A stretch of DNA of 64,000 nt. Origin: Plecoglossus altivelis. Taxonomy: Eukaryota; Chordata; Actinopteri; Osmeriformes; Plecoglossidae. The stretch spans positions 6,129,877 to 6,193,876 of the forward strand of contig BROE01000015.1 in assembly GCA_036571765.1 (NCBI GenBank), written 5' to 3'. Position numbers and translations under genes: made by a program. Under the pieces are notes generated by a model. That model ran no database searches, was not told the origin of the DNA, and worked only from the letters and a program-made list of their open reading frames with translations. Positions 11,301-23,300 of this stretch are shown piece after piece. Each line of letters opens with the position of its first letter. The stretch's first letter is position 1.

Positions 11301-14300
11301 GTCGTCAGCGTCCGGCCCACCAGCCCTCACCGGACCGCTCCCTCCAAGGTGAGTCCCGCCTCCGATACGACCGCGTAGTGCGTGGAGGACTGTTGAGAGA
11401 TACGTCTCCTTGAATGGGATGCCTTCAGCCAGGGAAAGCTGTTTTCTTTCTCGGTTGTTCCAGATGGAGGATGAGGTGAGCCCTGCACCCAGGTCCAAGC
11501 CTCGCTACACAGGCCAGGTTCGTCTCTGCACTGCCCGCTACAGGTAAGACCCTCCCTGAGGCCCCGACCCAGGACAGAGAGCCCCCTCGCCGAGACCACT
11601 TCCAGACTAGAATCCCACCTGTCCGTTTTTTTTTTAAGTCAGTCAATTCCACGTCCACCCTAAGGGTCTGATCCAGATAATAGCAGTAACAGGTGTCATG
11701 GTCAGCTCCCACAGGGCTTGTGACAGGCGTTCTTCCTCTCTTCCTACAGTTATAACCCTTACGATGGACCAAACGAGCACCCGGAAGCGGAGCTCCCCCT
11801 GGTGGCAGGGAAGTACCTGTACGTGTACGGGACCATGGATGACGACGGATTCTACGAAGGTGAGTGCACGCTAGCGGCGCCTCTCCCGCACTGCATTAGC
11901 ATCAGTAGCAACAGACTAGCACTTGGCGTCTAATCTCATTAGCATTATGACGGCTTTGCCGTCCGCCGTTGAACTAATCCCACCGATGTCCGCTGGCCCC
12001 ACGGACTTCAGCAGCGTGAGTCACCAGGCTGGGATTGGGAGTTTGCTTAGTGACTGGAGCAGGCTTGGTGCTTACTGTGGGGATATTGCAGGGCTCAGAC
12101 CTAGCCGTTGTCAAGATGTAAGGCTGAGCCGACTTAGCTTGATGGCTTATCCAAGATGGCGCTGCCCTGATCATCAGCGCGTCCCTTCAAGGGTGGAAGC
12201 AAGCCGCGGTGAAGGGAAGAATGACCTGGATTTCTCGGAGACGCACCACGGTCCTGTTACTGTACCGAGCACCTGCGAGCGATGCCGCACTTACCGGCTA
12301 TTTGTGGAAAAACACTCCGTTCTTCCTGGAAATTGCACGCAGGCGATCAACATCCCGGCTGCTCTTCTTCCTGTTGTTGCAGCGATTACCTCAGGGAGGA
12401 CATCGGTGGGGCTTCTCTTCCCTCGCTGGCTGGGGGGCTGTGCATGTGTGTGGGAGTGGGAGGGAGAGGGGGGGGCACTAATCACGCACGTTATTGAATC
12501 ACCAGGGCTCAAGCACCCCCCCCCCCCCCACTAATGAGCTGATGCTATTTATAGTCCATGTTCACATTTGCAGCAGGCATCATTAAAGGCTTGGCCGTGG
12601 AGCGGAGCCCTCTGGAGAGTGCTGCTGTAACGGGTGTCTTCACCCTGCGGCTGCTTGGAGCTCCATGCGGAGGGGGGGTGGGGTCACTGAAGGTGGCTCT
12701 GTGTCTGAAAGAACTGTCACTTCCTCCCCCTACTGTAGGAGCCTGTGAATCATCTCCCTGGCGTTTGCGTGGGATGAGACTTGAGTTTCCGACAAAATTG
12801 ATTTGGGATATATGTAAAAAAAAAAGGTTCTGTGATGTTGATCCGTTTTTTCATGGTACAAAAGCCTGGAAGCCTGCGATTTGCTGCGGTGTTGTTCTGA
12901 GAGGATCCTTAGCTGTGATACGTGTAGACTTGCAAAAGCAATATGATCATTCATCTGTTGTTTACTCGAAGCTTTGATATCCGGCTGGTCTCTTTATCTA
13001 TCTCTCTCTCTCTATCTCTCTTTGTTTCTCTTTCGCTTTCTTGGTGCAGGCGAGCTGCTGGATGGACAGCGAGGGCTGGTCCCCTCTAACTTTGTGGAGT
13101 TTGTCCAAGACAAGGAGAAACCTCCTCTACTGCCTGTGGAGGGCGGGGACGATCTGGGCCCACTGGACCGTACCACCCTGAGTTTGGTGGGGGTGGACGG
13201 CGGGGCCCCCCAGGATGGCTTGTTGGGCCCCTCCCACCCTCTGGGCTCCTGCAGCAACGGCACGGGGCCCCTGGATCCTGAGGACCTGGCGGACGACTCG
13301 GTGCCTTACCCCCGCAGGATCACGCTGATCAAGCAGCTGGCTCGCAGCGTCATCGTGGCCTGGGAGCCCCCGATGGTGCCCCCGGGCTGGGGCAAGGTGA
13401 GCTGCTACAACGTCCTGGTGGACGGGGAGCTCCGCGCCACCGTGCCCTACGGGAGCCGAACCAAGTCGCTCCTGGAGAAGCTGGACCTGGATGGCTGCGT
13501 TCACCGCGTGTCCGTGCAGTGCCTGACCGAGCGCGGCCTGTCGGACGAGCTGCGCTGCACCCTGCTGGTGGGCGCCAACGTGGTGGTGGCGCCGTGTGGC
13601 CTGCGCGTGGACGACATCCAGCGCGACACGGCCGAGCTCTCCTGGTTGCCCAGCAACAGCAACTACGGCCACACAGTGTTCCTGGACGGGGCGGAACACG
13701 CCGTGGTGAAACCGGGGAGATACAGGCTGAGGTTCCTCAACCTGAAGGCGATGACGGTGTACAAGGTCAGGGTGGTGGCCAGACCGCACCAGGTGCCGTG
13801 GCAACTGCCCCTGGAGCAGAGGGAGAAGAAGGATGCAGGGGTGGAGTTCTGCACCCAGGCAGCAGGTACAGCCAGGGGCGGACATCAGTCCTACACAGTC
13901 TGGTCTGGGACAGCCTGTTGTGTTTGTCCTGTATACATGTTCAAGCCAGTTTAAACAAACTAACAGATAGTGGTCAATGTCTACTTTACCTGTGGTTAGT
14001 CTTCAATGTAGTGTCATCCAGAAGTGTGTCATGTTGCTTGTTGGAGAGCCAGTAGCCAGTGTTTTACCTCAGGTGAGAGGGCTGTGTCTTACCCTTCCAT
14101 GTGTCTGTTGTGTTTTGACCAGGTCCAGGACCATATTGCAGAACAGGTCAGAATAAAGACCGGTTTTCGGTTCTGAAAAAGAAAACATTGACTGAGACAC
14201 TGATTGGCATGGACTACCCATAAAACACACTTGCAAACTCAAATGCAACCCTGTAGACGACCGCACTCTTTAGCGTAGCGTCATGTTAGCGGTAGCTCGC

Positions 14301-17300
14301 TAATTGCTCCAGCTGTCTCCGGGCTGGGGCGAGTGGCTGTGTTAAAGCTGCTGTAGAAACGCCCACCCTCCCTGACCCCCGACAGATGACCCCGCTAGGG
14401 CAGTGGGCAGCTCTTTCTGCTTGACTTCAGTCCAGCCTAGTCCTCCCTGCATGGTGTAGCTGGCTAATGAACCAGGAGAGAACAGGCTGTGCTTCCCTCT
14501 TTACCCTCCCCCACGCTCCCTCCGACTCACACACACATACACGCATGGACACACACACACAGACGCACGCTGTGGAACTGCATTGTCAAGTTTCGCTTTT
14601 CCCTTTCCACTTTCACGACGACAGCCCGTCACAAGCAATAGGACGGTTAACACCAGCACATTCCATCAAACGGCTTAGAGCTCGTTGGACGCAATCAGAG
14701 CCGCGATTGGGATTTAAAAGTTGAACACATTCGACGGATATATTCACTGCATGGCAGAAGACTGTAAAACTCCTCATTAGGACATTTACATCCCACCTGT
14801 AATTAAGTGGCGTAACTGCATGCTGTGTATATTGTAACGATTTGAATATCTTTGTGTCACGCATCCGCAGAGATGCTTTGACTGGTCATTGGTCATGGGT
14901 GAAACATCAGAGACCCTGCCATTCCACTAAACTCTAGATAAATATCTCTTTTATATAGTATCTCCTGAATGCTTCACTGCCGTCCCTCCCGTGTGTGTTT
15001 TGGTGTCAGTGCGTGCGTCATTCCAACCTTGCGAATGACGTTTTATCTAACCCCCCACCCCCCAGGTCCCCCCAACCCCCCGCAGGAGGTCCAGGTGCAG
15101 TGTGGGCAGGCTCCTGGGGTGCTGCAGGTCCGCTGGAAGCCCCCCGTCCTCTCGCCGACGGGCACGTCCAACGGCGCCAACGTCATCGGCTACGCCGTCT
15201 GCACCAAAGGACAGAGGGTGAGCTCGGGCGCCGTGGCGACCTGCCGGTCAAACCGAAGCGCTGGGAATGTTGCGGAGCGGACACGTAGCATAGCGGCGGG
15301 TTGTCGATCCAGAAGGCAGTGCAGGACGGATGAGGGATGGGTGGTGGCTTTTGCGGGCGTACGGGCATATGTGCCAGTACACTCTGGAATGCTAGGTCTG
15401 TTGAAGAGTGTCCGCTAATAGGTGAGGTCAATTGGAGTTTTTGTGCTGTGGTGTGTATGATGCATACCCCGCTGACATACTGCCAGTAATGGGAGTAGGG
15501 AGATACCGTGCATTGAGAGAGGGAGAGGGAGAGCGAGCAAGAGAGTTAGAGGGAGAGCGAGCGAGAGGGGAATCACAAAGCGTGCAGAAGCATGTGTCTG
15601 TGCTAATGTGTCATCGTGGTGTTACGTCACACACGGCCCCAGCGCCCTCTAGCAGGGCTCCCTGAGCCACTGCAAGCGTCTCGTTCTCACGACCAGCTGA
15701 AGACCTCAGGAAAGCCCTCTTACACCCTCTGCTGGGGAACAGGATGCATCACAAACGTGGTCAGGGGAGGGAGGGGCTTAATTGCATTTTGTTCTTTTTT
15801 TAAATGTGTTTTAACTCGGGTAGTTTCCTTTCATTAGACCTAGAAACCAGGTCTCTCACATCCAGTTTCTAACATTAGAATGGTAACCTAACGGTACCTA
15901 ACCCTAACTGTTATCGTCTACGATGTTTGGGATGGCGGTGATGGTTATAATGTGTGTGTGTGTTTTAGATAGCGGAGGTGTTGTACCCCCTGGCAGACTA
16001 CGTGACAGTGGAGCTGACCAGGATCCAGTGTCTGGAGGCCAGGGAGGTGATCGTCAGGACTCTGTCAGCACAAGGAGAATCCCAGGACTCCCCAGTCGCC
16101 ACCATTCCAAACAACCTACTGGTGCCTCTCCACGCGGCCCCAGCGCCGCCACTCCCGTCCCCACCTCGTCAGGAGAGCATGGTCTACGTCCCGATACTAC
16201 GGGCGCAAGGGTTGCGCAGCGTTCGGCCAGGAGAGATTGTCCGATGGTGCAGGGGCGAGTCTTGTGCTGTGTAGGCCGACGGCCAGCCCCACACAAGTAG
16301 CCGACGACCAAAAGAACGAGCAGAAAGCGACGAGGAAGGAAGAAAGAGGGAGAGAAGGAATGAGAGAAAGAGGGAGATGAGAGAGGGGGAGACACAAGGA
16401 CTAACTGCAGACATGCTTCGATTCTTCCTGTTGACAGTCCTCGCCGCCCTGGGTAAGAGGAAGGAGGATCATCGCTCACCGATGTTTTCACTTGCTCAGG
16501 TCACGCGTGTTACGCTGTGCTGTCCAGCACTTCAGTGGGCCCGCTGCGTTTCGGGCCGTGGGCGCGATCCTCCATTCGGTGTCCCGATCCGATTATCGTG
16601 ACCCTGCAGTAGAAGTGATTACCTTCGCGCAGCTGATCAAGTCGGCATCCCTGTATTTCTCCGTCGCCGTCATATTCCCCTGCCCAAGCTGCCCCACCGC
16701 CCCCAGCCTCCCCTGCCTCACGGACAGCCTCTCCCCCCTCACCCCCAGCCCCCACCTCCTCACCTCCAGCCTCGCCCCCCGCGTCCCGGTCTCCCCCAGC
16801 CCTTGCATCTCCAGCCCCACCCGGGCCACCCCTCCGTGGCGCAGCCCCAACACCGTCTCCCTCTGCTGCCCCACCCGCACCCCCACCCCGTGCCCCAGAG
16901 ACCAGTCAGTGCCAGAGACCTGGAAGTAGCCAAAGAGCAGGCGGCTTACCGCGGGGGCCAGCCCTGGGATCCCAGCCGCTCGCCCTCCGCCCAAGCGCCC
17001 GCCCCCATGCACGGCCACACCCTGGAGGCGCCCCCCTCGGCCAACCGGCGCTCCCCGTCGCCCCAGCGCATCTTGCCCCAGCCTCAGGGAACGCTCATCC
17101 CAGACACCGTGGCCAAGGCCATCGCCCGGGAAGCAGCGCAGAGGGTGGCTGCGGAGAGTGGGCGCGTAAGCAGATCATCAGGCTTTTAGGATCATTACAG
17201 AGATGGAATCCTGACTCGCTGTGTGCATCTATCTGAAATGATGCTCTTAACTCTCCCATGCGTTCTCCCAGATGGACAGGAGACACCGGTATCCAGAGCA

Positions 17301-20300
17301 GGACCAGATATACCAGCAGAGACACTCAGATGAGGAGGAGGAAGATGAGGAAGGCTACGAGCGCGGCCGCAGGAAAGGGGCGTCTGTGGACGAGTTCCTG
17401 CGAGGCTCAGAACTGGGCAGGCCGGTATGTCAGAGGGGACAAAAAGATGCTTTCTCTCACCTCTTTGGAACGGAACGTTTGAACTGACAGTGACTTTGTG
17501 TTGGCCTTGGTCCTTCCTGTTTGTGTGTGTGTGTCTCAGCCTCACTACAGCCACAGTGAGGAGTACCACAGCGAGAGCAGCCGGGGCTCCGACCTGTCTG
17601 ACATCATGGAGGAGGATGAGGAGGAGCTGTACTCTGAGATGCAGCTGGAGGAGGGACGGAGACGCAACTCCCACCACGCACTCAAGGTACGAGGCCACGC
17701 CCCACGGGCACGCCCCCACGGCCACGCCCCACGGCCACGCCCCAAGGCCACGCCTCGCACCCACGCCCCCATGGCCTTCTCCCTGCACAAATCATGTTTG
17801 GAAAAATACCGCCCAAAATGGAAGATATACAGTTTGAGGTCTGAGGTTTCGGATCAGACACCAGAGGGAGGCGTGGGGATGAATGGAGACACACACGTAC
17901 AGACACGCCCTCACAGATGCACTCGCAGGAACGGCTTGTCATTGTTTTTGAGAGAGGGCATTTTTGCATAATGTTCGACTGTGTGTGTGTGTTTTCAGAT
18001 GAACGCCTCCGGGGGCAGAATAGATCGGGAGACAGGAAGGAGAGTTCCCCACGGCGGTCCCCAACCCCAGAGACGACCTCTCATGGTCCCTTCCATTGGT
18101 CAGTACAGTCACCTGACCCAGGAGTGGGTTACCCTGGGAGAAAGAGTCTATATCCCCCCCCCCTGCTTTAATGTTCTCTGTGCTTTAGTAGTTGTAGTAC
18201 CTTCCTGTCCTATCCTATCCATGAGCTTCACTGTGTGGACAGATCCGCCCCCTCCTTCCCTTGTGTCCTTGAGTCATCCCCATGCCTTTACTCCACTATC
18301 AGCTTACAGAGATGCGTTCAGCCTTGTCAGCCAATAGGGAGGGTTGCCATCCAAGCAAGGCAGGTTAACCAGTCCAGCAAGTGTACGCGCACGCCCACAG
18401 AGCCCCGCCCTACAGAGCCACGTGCTACAGAGCCACGTGCTACAGAGCCACGCGCTACAGAGCCCCTCGCTACTGAGCCACGTGCTACAGAGCCACGCGC
18501 TACAGAGCCCCTCAATACAGAGCCCCTCGCTATAGAGCCACGTGCTACAGAGCCCCTCAATACAGAGCCCCTCGCTATAGAGCCACGCGCTACAGAGCCC
18601 CTCAATACAGAGCCCCTCGATACAGAGCCCCTCGCTACAGAGCCCCTCGATACAGAGCCCTGTGCTACACAGACACAGTTTGCCTGAGTAATCTTGTCCT
18701 CAGCCAGATGACCATGTGACCGGCCCTTCCTCGGCGTAGAGCCTGCGTGCGTCGAGTGCAGAGGATTTTTTTAACCCCCTCCCCTCCTCCTCCTCCTCCT
18801 CCTACCCCTCCCTCTCCCCCCTCCTCCCACCTCCGGTGTTGGTGTTTCCTGTAGAGATCACCACAGAGGGTAACAGTGAGGGGAACCTCTCTCCCATCAA
18901 CGAGGATCATGTTTACTATGGCAGAATAGCGCACCACAGGACCGGGCCGCCTTGCCGACGTGCGGCCGCCAGGCCCCCCCATGGTACGTGTCGAGGGGCG
19001 TCCACCCCCACCCCCCTGCCCCCCTCTCNNNNNNNNNNNNNNNNNNNNNNNNNNNNNNNNNNNNNNNNNNNNNNNNNNNNNNNNNNNNNNNNNNNNNNNN
19101 NNNNNNNNNNNNNNNNNNNNNNGAGAATCGTATTAACGGCGCGCGTCTCTAGAGCCCTCAAATCAGAGCCTGCGATCCAGAAGCCCCTCGTCCGAGCGCT
19201 CGTACGAGCCGCTGTGCTCCAACAGACCGTTTGCTGAGTAATCTTGTCTCAGCCAGATGACGCATGTGACGGCCTCTTGGGTAGAGCTGCGTGCGTCGCG
19301 TGCAGCGGATTTTTTTTTAACCCTCCCCTCTTCTCCTCTACCTCCTTCGCCCTCCACCGTCCGGTGTTGGTGTTTCTGTAGAGATCCCGAGGGTACAGTG
19401 AGGGGAATCTATCCTCAAAGGAGGTCCATGTTTACTATGGCGAATGCGAACCAGGAGGCGGCGCCTTGGCGCGTGCGGCGCCAGGCCCCGATGGTACGTG
19501 TCGAGGGGCGTTCATCCCCCACCCTGCCCCCCCCTCCTTCTCGCCGCCCTCCTCCGTTAACTGACAGCGGCGGAGCGGTGCTGGGGGCGGCATGGACGCC
19601 CCAGTGAACCCCCCCTCCCATTTAGACAGAATGCAAGATAGCCCAATGCCTGCAACCGGCGCAACGGGAGGCGAGGTGGGCCATGTCTGAGTAGCAGGGA
19701 GATTGATGTCGCTGCGGCTGGTCGCGACTGCTCGCGCTCCTCCCCCCTTCCCCCTTTGCACTGAACTCCATCAGATGCTTGCTGAACCCTCCCCCCCCCC
19801 TCTCCCTGAATCTAACCCCGCCCACCACTCTCTCACCCGGGTCATGCATGACTGTCTGTTGAAAGCCAGGAGCGTTGAGGTGTATAACTCATAACTGTAA
19901 CAACGTAGAACTCAACGACGAAGGAGCTGTACGGTTCACAGGATATCTAATCTGTGTAGGAAGACTGCTGGGTAGATTCTGGCAGAACACTGGGGGTTTT
20001 AGGACGTCCGAGTAGCCCAGAAAGAAGGTTCCGGTACTCCATGTGCCATACAGCACAGTATCAGCAAATCCAGTCCTCCTCAGGGCTTACTGTGCATGGG
20101 TATCACCGAGTCCTGTCTATGTGCTTGTTGTCCCCTGTGGTGCTGTGTGTCGACGTGCGTCTGTCTCCTTCCATATCTTCCCTTCCATTCATCCGTGTGT
20201 ACTGTGGAGTATGTAGTTCTATACTCTCTTCCTCACAGAGAGATGCATACGATTCTGTATCACAATAACCTCATGTACCCGGTCCTTGATCCAGAAGGGG

Positions 20301-23300
20301 CACAGGTTTGTCTTGTTGCGCTAAGCAAGGGACAAACTGGACACCCTGCGATCCGACCACGGAGCAATGCATGCAGGGGGACAGAATGAAGCAAGTCGAC
20401 GAAGGGGTCGGATGCGACGGGCTCCATCCATGCTCTTAAACTGCATGGTTGGGTGGACAGGGGTGGACAGACATGGGTAGATGTCTGGCTGTGATGCGAG
20501 CTGGTTAGCGTACGCTAGCATGTTTACCTTCCCACAGTGCACCAGCGATGCTCCTTGTCTCCCACAATCTCGCTCCGTACGAGAGGGTACGTTCAACGCA
20601 CGGCTCGTGTCGTGGTGTGTTTTCGAGGACCGCAAGTGGTAGGTTGCGGTCCTTGCGGCCATGTCACCTGAGGGACGCTGACTGAGATGTGGGAGGGGCT
20701 GTGTTTGTGTCTCCGCCTCCTCCAGACGGCTACCGAGACAGGGAACGCCGCTCGCCGCCGTACTACGACGGCTCGGAGCCGGAGGAGTCTTTTCGGGTGT
20801 TCGTAGCGCTGTTCGACTACGACCCGCTGTCCATGTCTCCCAATCCGGACGCGGCGGACGAGGAGCTGCCTTTCAAAGAGGGCCAGATTGTCCGAGTGGG
20901 TCTCTCTCTCCGCCCTCGCACACACGTGCACATCATACCTGTCATACGTATGACATTACGCAGTATAGTCCACCATTTTTCGTGTTTTTTTGCGTGCTAG
21001 CTTCGTATACCACCGCCTTCCTCTCTGACTGATGTATCCTCCTTCCTATCTTCCTCATCCCCCTCCCTTCTTCATCCCTCGCTCTCCTCGGCCCAGGTGT
21101 ACGGGGACAAGGACACGGATGGGTTCTACCATGGCGAGGTGAGGGGCAGGGTGGGCCTCATCCCCTGCAACATGGTGTCCGAGATCAGGGCAGAGGACGA
21201 CGAGACCATGGACCAACTCATCAAGCAGGGATTCCTCCCTCTCAACACTCCCGTGGACAGAATAGGTCAGCTGTCCTGCGTTTGGTGTGCGTGAGGGAGA
21301 GACAGAGAGAATGAGAGACAGTTTAGTGATGTGTGTGAGAGAGGGATCCTGAGAAATGTGCTATATGCCCATGTGTGTCTCACTGTGTATCACACCCAGT
21401 AGGAGGACTGACCTGTCTCTCCACCTGTCCCTCCACCTGTCTCTCCACCTGTCTCTCCACCTGTCTCTCCCCTGCTCCACCTTTCCCTCAACCTGTCTCT
21501 CCACCTGTCCTTCCACCTGTCTCTCCCCTGCTCCACCTGTTCCGCTCACAGAACAGAATAGGCGAGGCCTCAGCAGAGACCAGGCCACCAGGAGAATGGT
21601 GGCCCTGTACGACTACGACCCCAGAGAGAGCTCTCCCAACGTGGATGTGGAGGTAGACCCTTCCTCAGACACACCCTCTAACCTATGCAGCACTATTCAG
21701 CTGCACATCAAGGACACGCACACAGCCACTTGCAAAGATATCCAGTGTGATTTGTGACCTGCTTCCTTGTAGGCGGAGCTCACCTTCTGTGCTGGGGATA
21801 TCATGGCTGTGTTTGGAGACATCGATGAAGACGGGTTCTACTATGTGAGTAGGCTGAGAGCCCTGAGAGGAGTGTGATGACAGCTGTCTGGAAAGAGAAG
21901 TTCTGCTTTAGTCCCACCGGAAAAACCTTGTGTAACTGGACTTGACATTGATCCGAGTGACCAATCACGCTCCTCACACCCTCTGCATGACTCCTCGCCC
22001 TCTCCTCTCACACCCTCTCCTCTCACACCCTCTCCTCTTAACCCTCTCCTCTCTCCTCTCTCACCATATCCTCTCTCACCATCTCCCCTCTCCTTTCTCA
22101 CCATCTCCCCTCTCCTCTCCAACCCTCTCCACTAATCCTCTCCTCTCTCAATCCCTCCTCTCCTCTCACCTTTTCCTCCCTCCTCTCTCACCCTCTCCTC
22201 TCTCACCCTCTCCTCTCACCCTCTCTCCTCTTGCCCTCCCCTCTCACCCTGTCCTCTACACCCTGTACTCTCTCACCCTCCCCTCTCTCACCCTCTCCTC
22301 TCACCCTCTCTGCTCTCTCACCCTGTCCTCTCTCACCCTCCTCCCATCTCTTCTCTCTTTAGGGGGAGATCAACGGGCACCGTGGCCTGGTGCCGTCCAA
22401 CTTCCTCGAAGAAGTGCCTGATGACGTGGAGGTGTACCTGACGGACACGCCGTCCCGCTACCCGCAGGACGAGCCCGACGCCACGCGAGCCGCCGCCACG
22501 ACAGCCGCCGCCGAGGCTAAAAGGGTACACCCTCGCCGCTCTCAGCGCTAGGCCCCGTCTGTCCATCCATCCTCTGTCTCTCTCTCTTCAGTTACACGCC
22601 CTCTCGCTTCCTCCGCCTGCCGTCTGTGTTCCGTACCGTGTGTGTGTTTGCCCGTGCGTGACAGTGGTGACTTTGGCCGACCCGACCCCACGCTACCCCG
22701 CCCCCCCAGACCAGCCCTAACCTCCCCCGCTCCCTCCTCCCCCTCTCCCCTTGTGGAGAAGGGGCCCAAACGTAAGGAAGAATCAAAGCCCGAAGTGGAC
22801 AGAGTTTGACCTGGTGACCGGGTCAGCGTGGGCCTTAATGATGGAACTAAAGAGAGTGGATATTTAACAGACAGAAATAAGTTCAAGTCGTTCCTCCCCA
22901 GGAGCAATTCGGTAAACCCTTCTTGCACTGCAGCACAAAAGCAAAACGCTGACACTGTGTACAAGTGCTTTACGAACGCCTCCTCCATGCCAAGTGTCCC
23001 CCCCGCAGAAAGACAAGACGTTAAGAGGGGGGGGGCTGTAGGGTGAAGGAGATAGCGATGCATGCCTTTTTTCATAAGTCAAATTGATACGTTTTCTATA
23101 TCAGTCAATACTTTCTTGGTCCTGGATCTCCTGGAAGAGGCTTGGTGTCTTTGTTTTGTATACTGCAACACCTAAAGATCTATTTTTCAGGCCCAATGAT
23201 AATGTATAAACATGCCATGTTTGATCTAAGACCAGGCAAACCAACAGCCACAATGACACAAGCGTGCTGTATTGAAAAACAATGGAACAATAAAAGGAAA

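Noticed and set aside
13127..13885. 252-codon antisense frame
   Set aside because: Shadow of the GC-rich FN3 exon of rimbp2 on the + strand.
18401..18664. CRISPR-like array
   Set aside because: Units are contiguous 15-bp repeats with no spacers, in a vertebrate intron.
18235..18687. 150-codon TEPRA/TEPLA repeat protein and its antisense partner
   Set aside because: A 15-bp unit keeps any frame open; there are no splice or start signals and the region lies in an intron.
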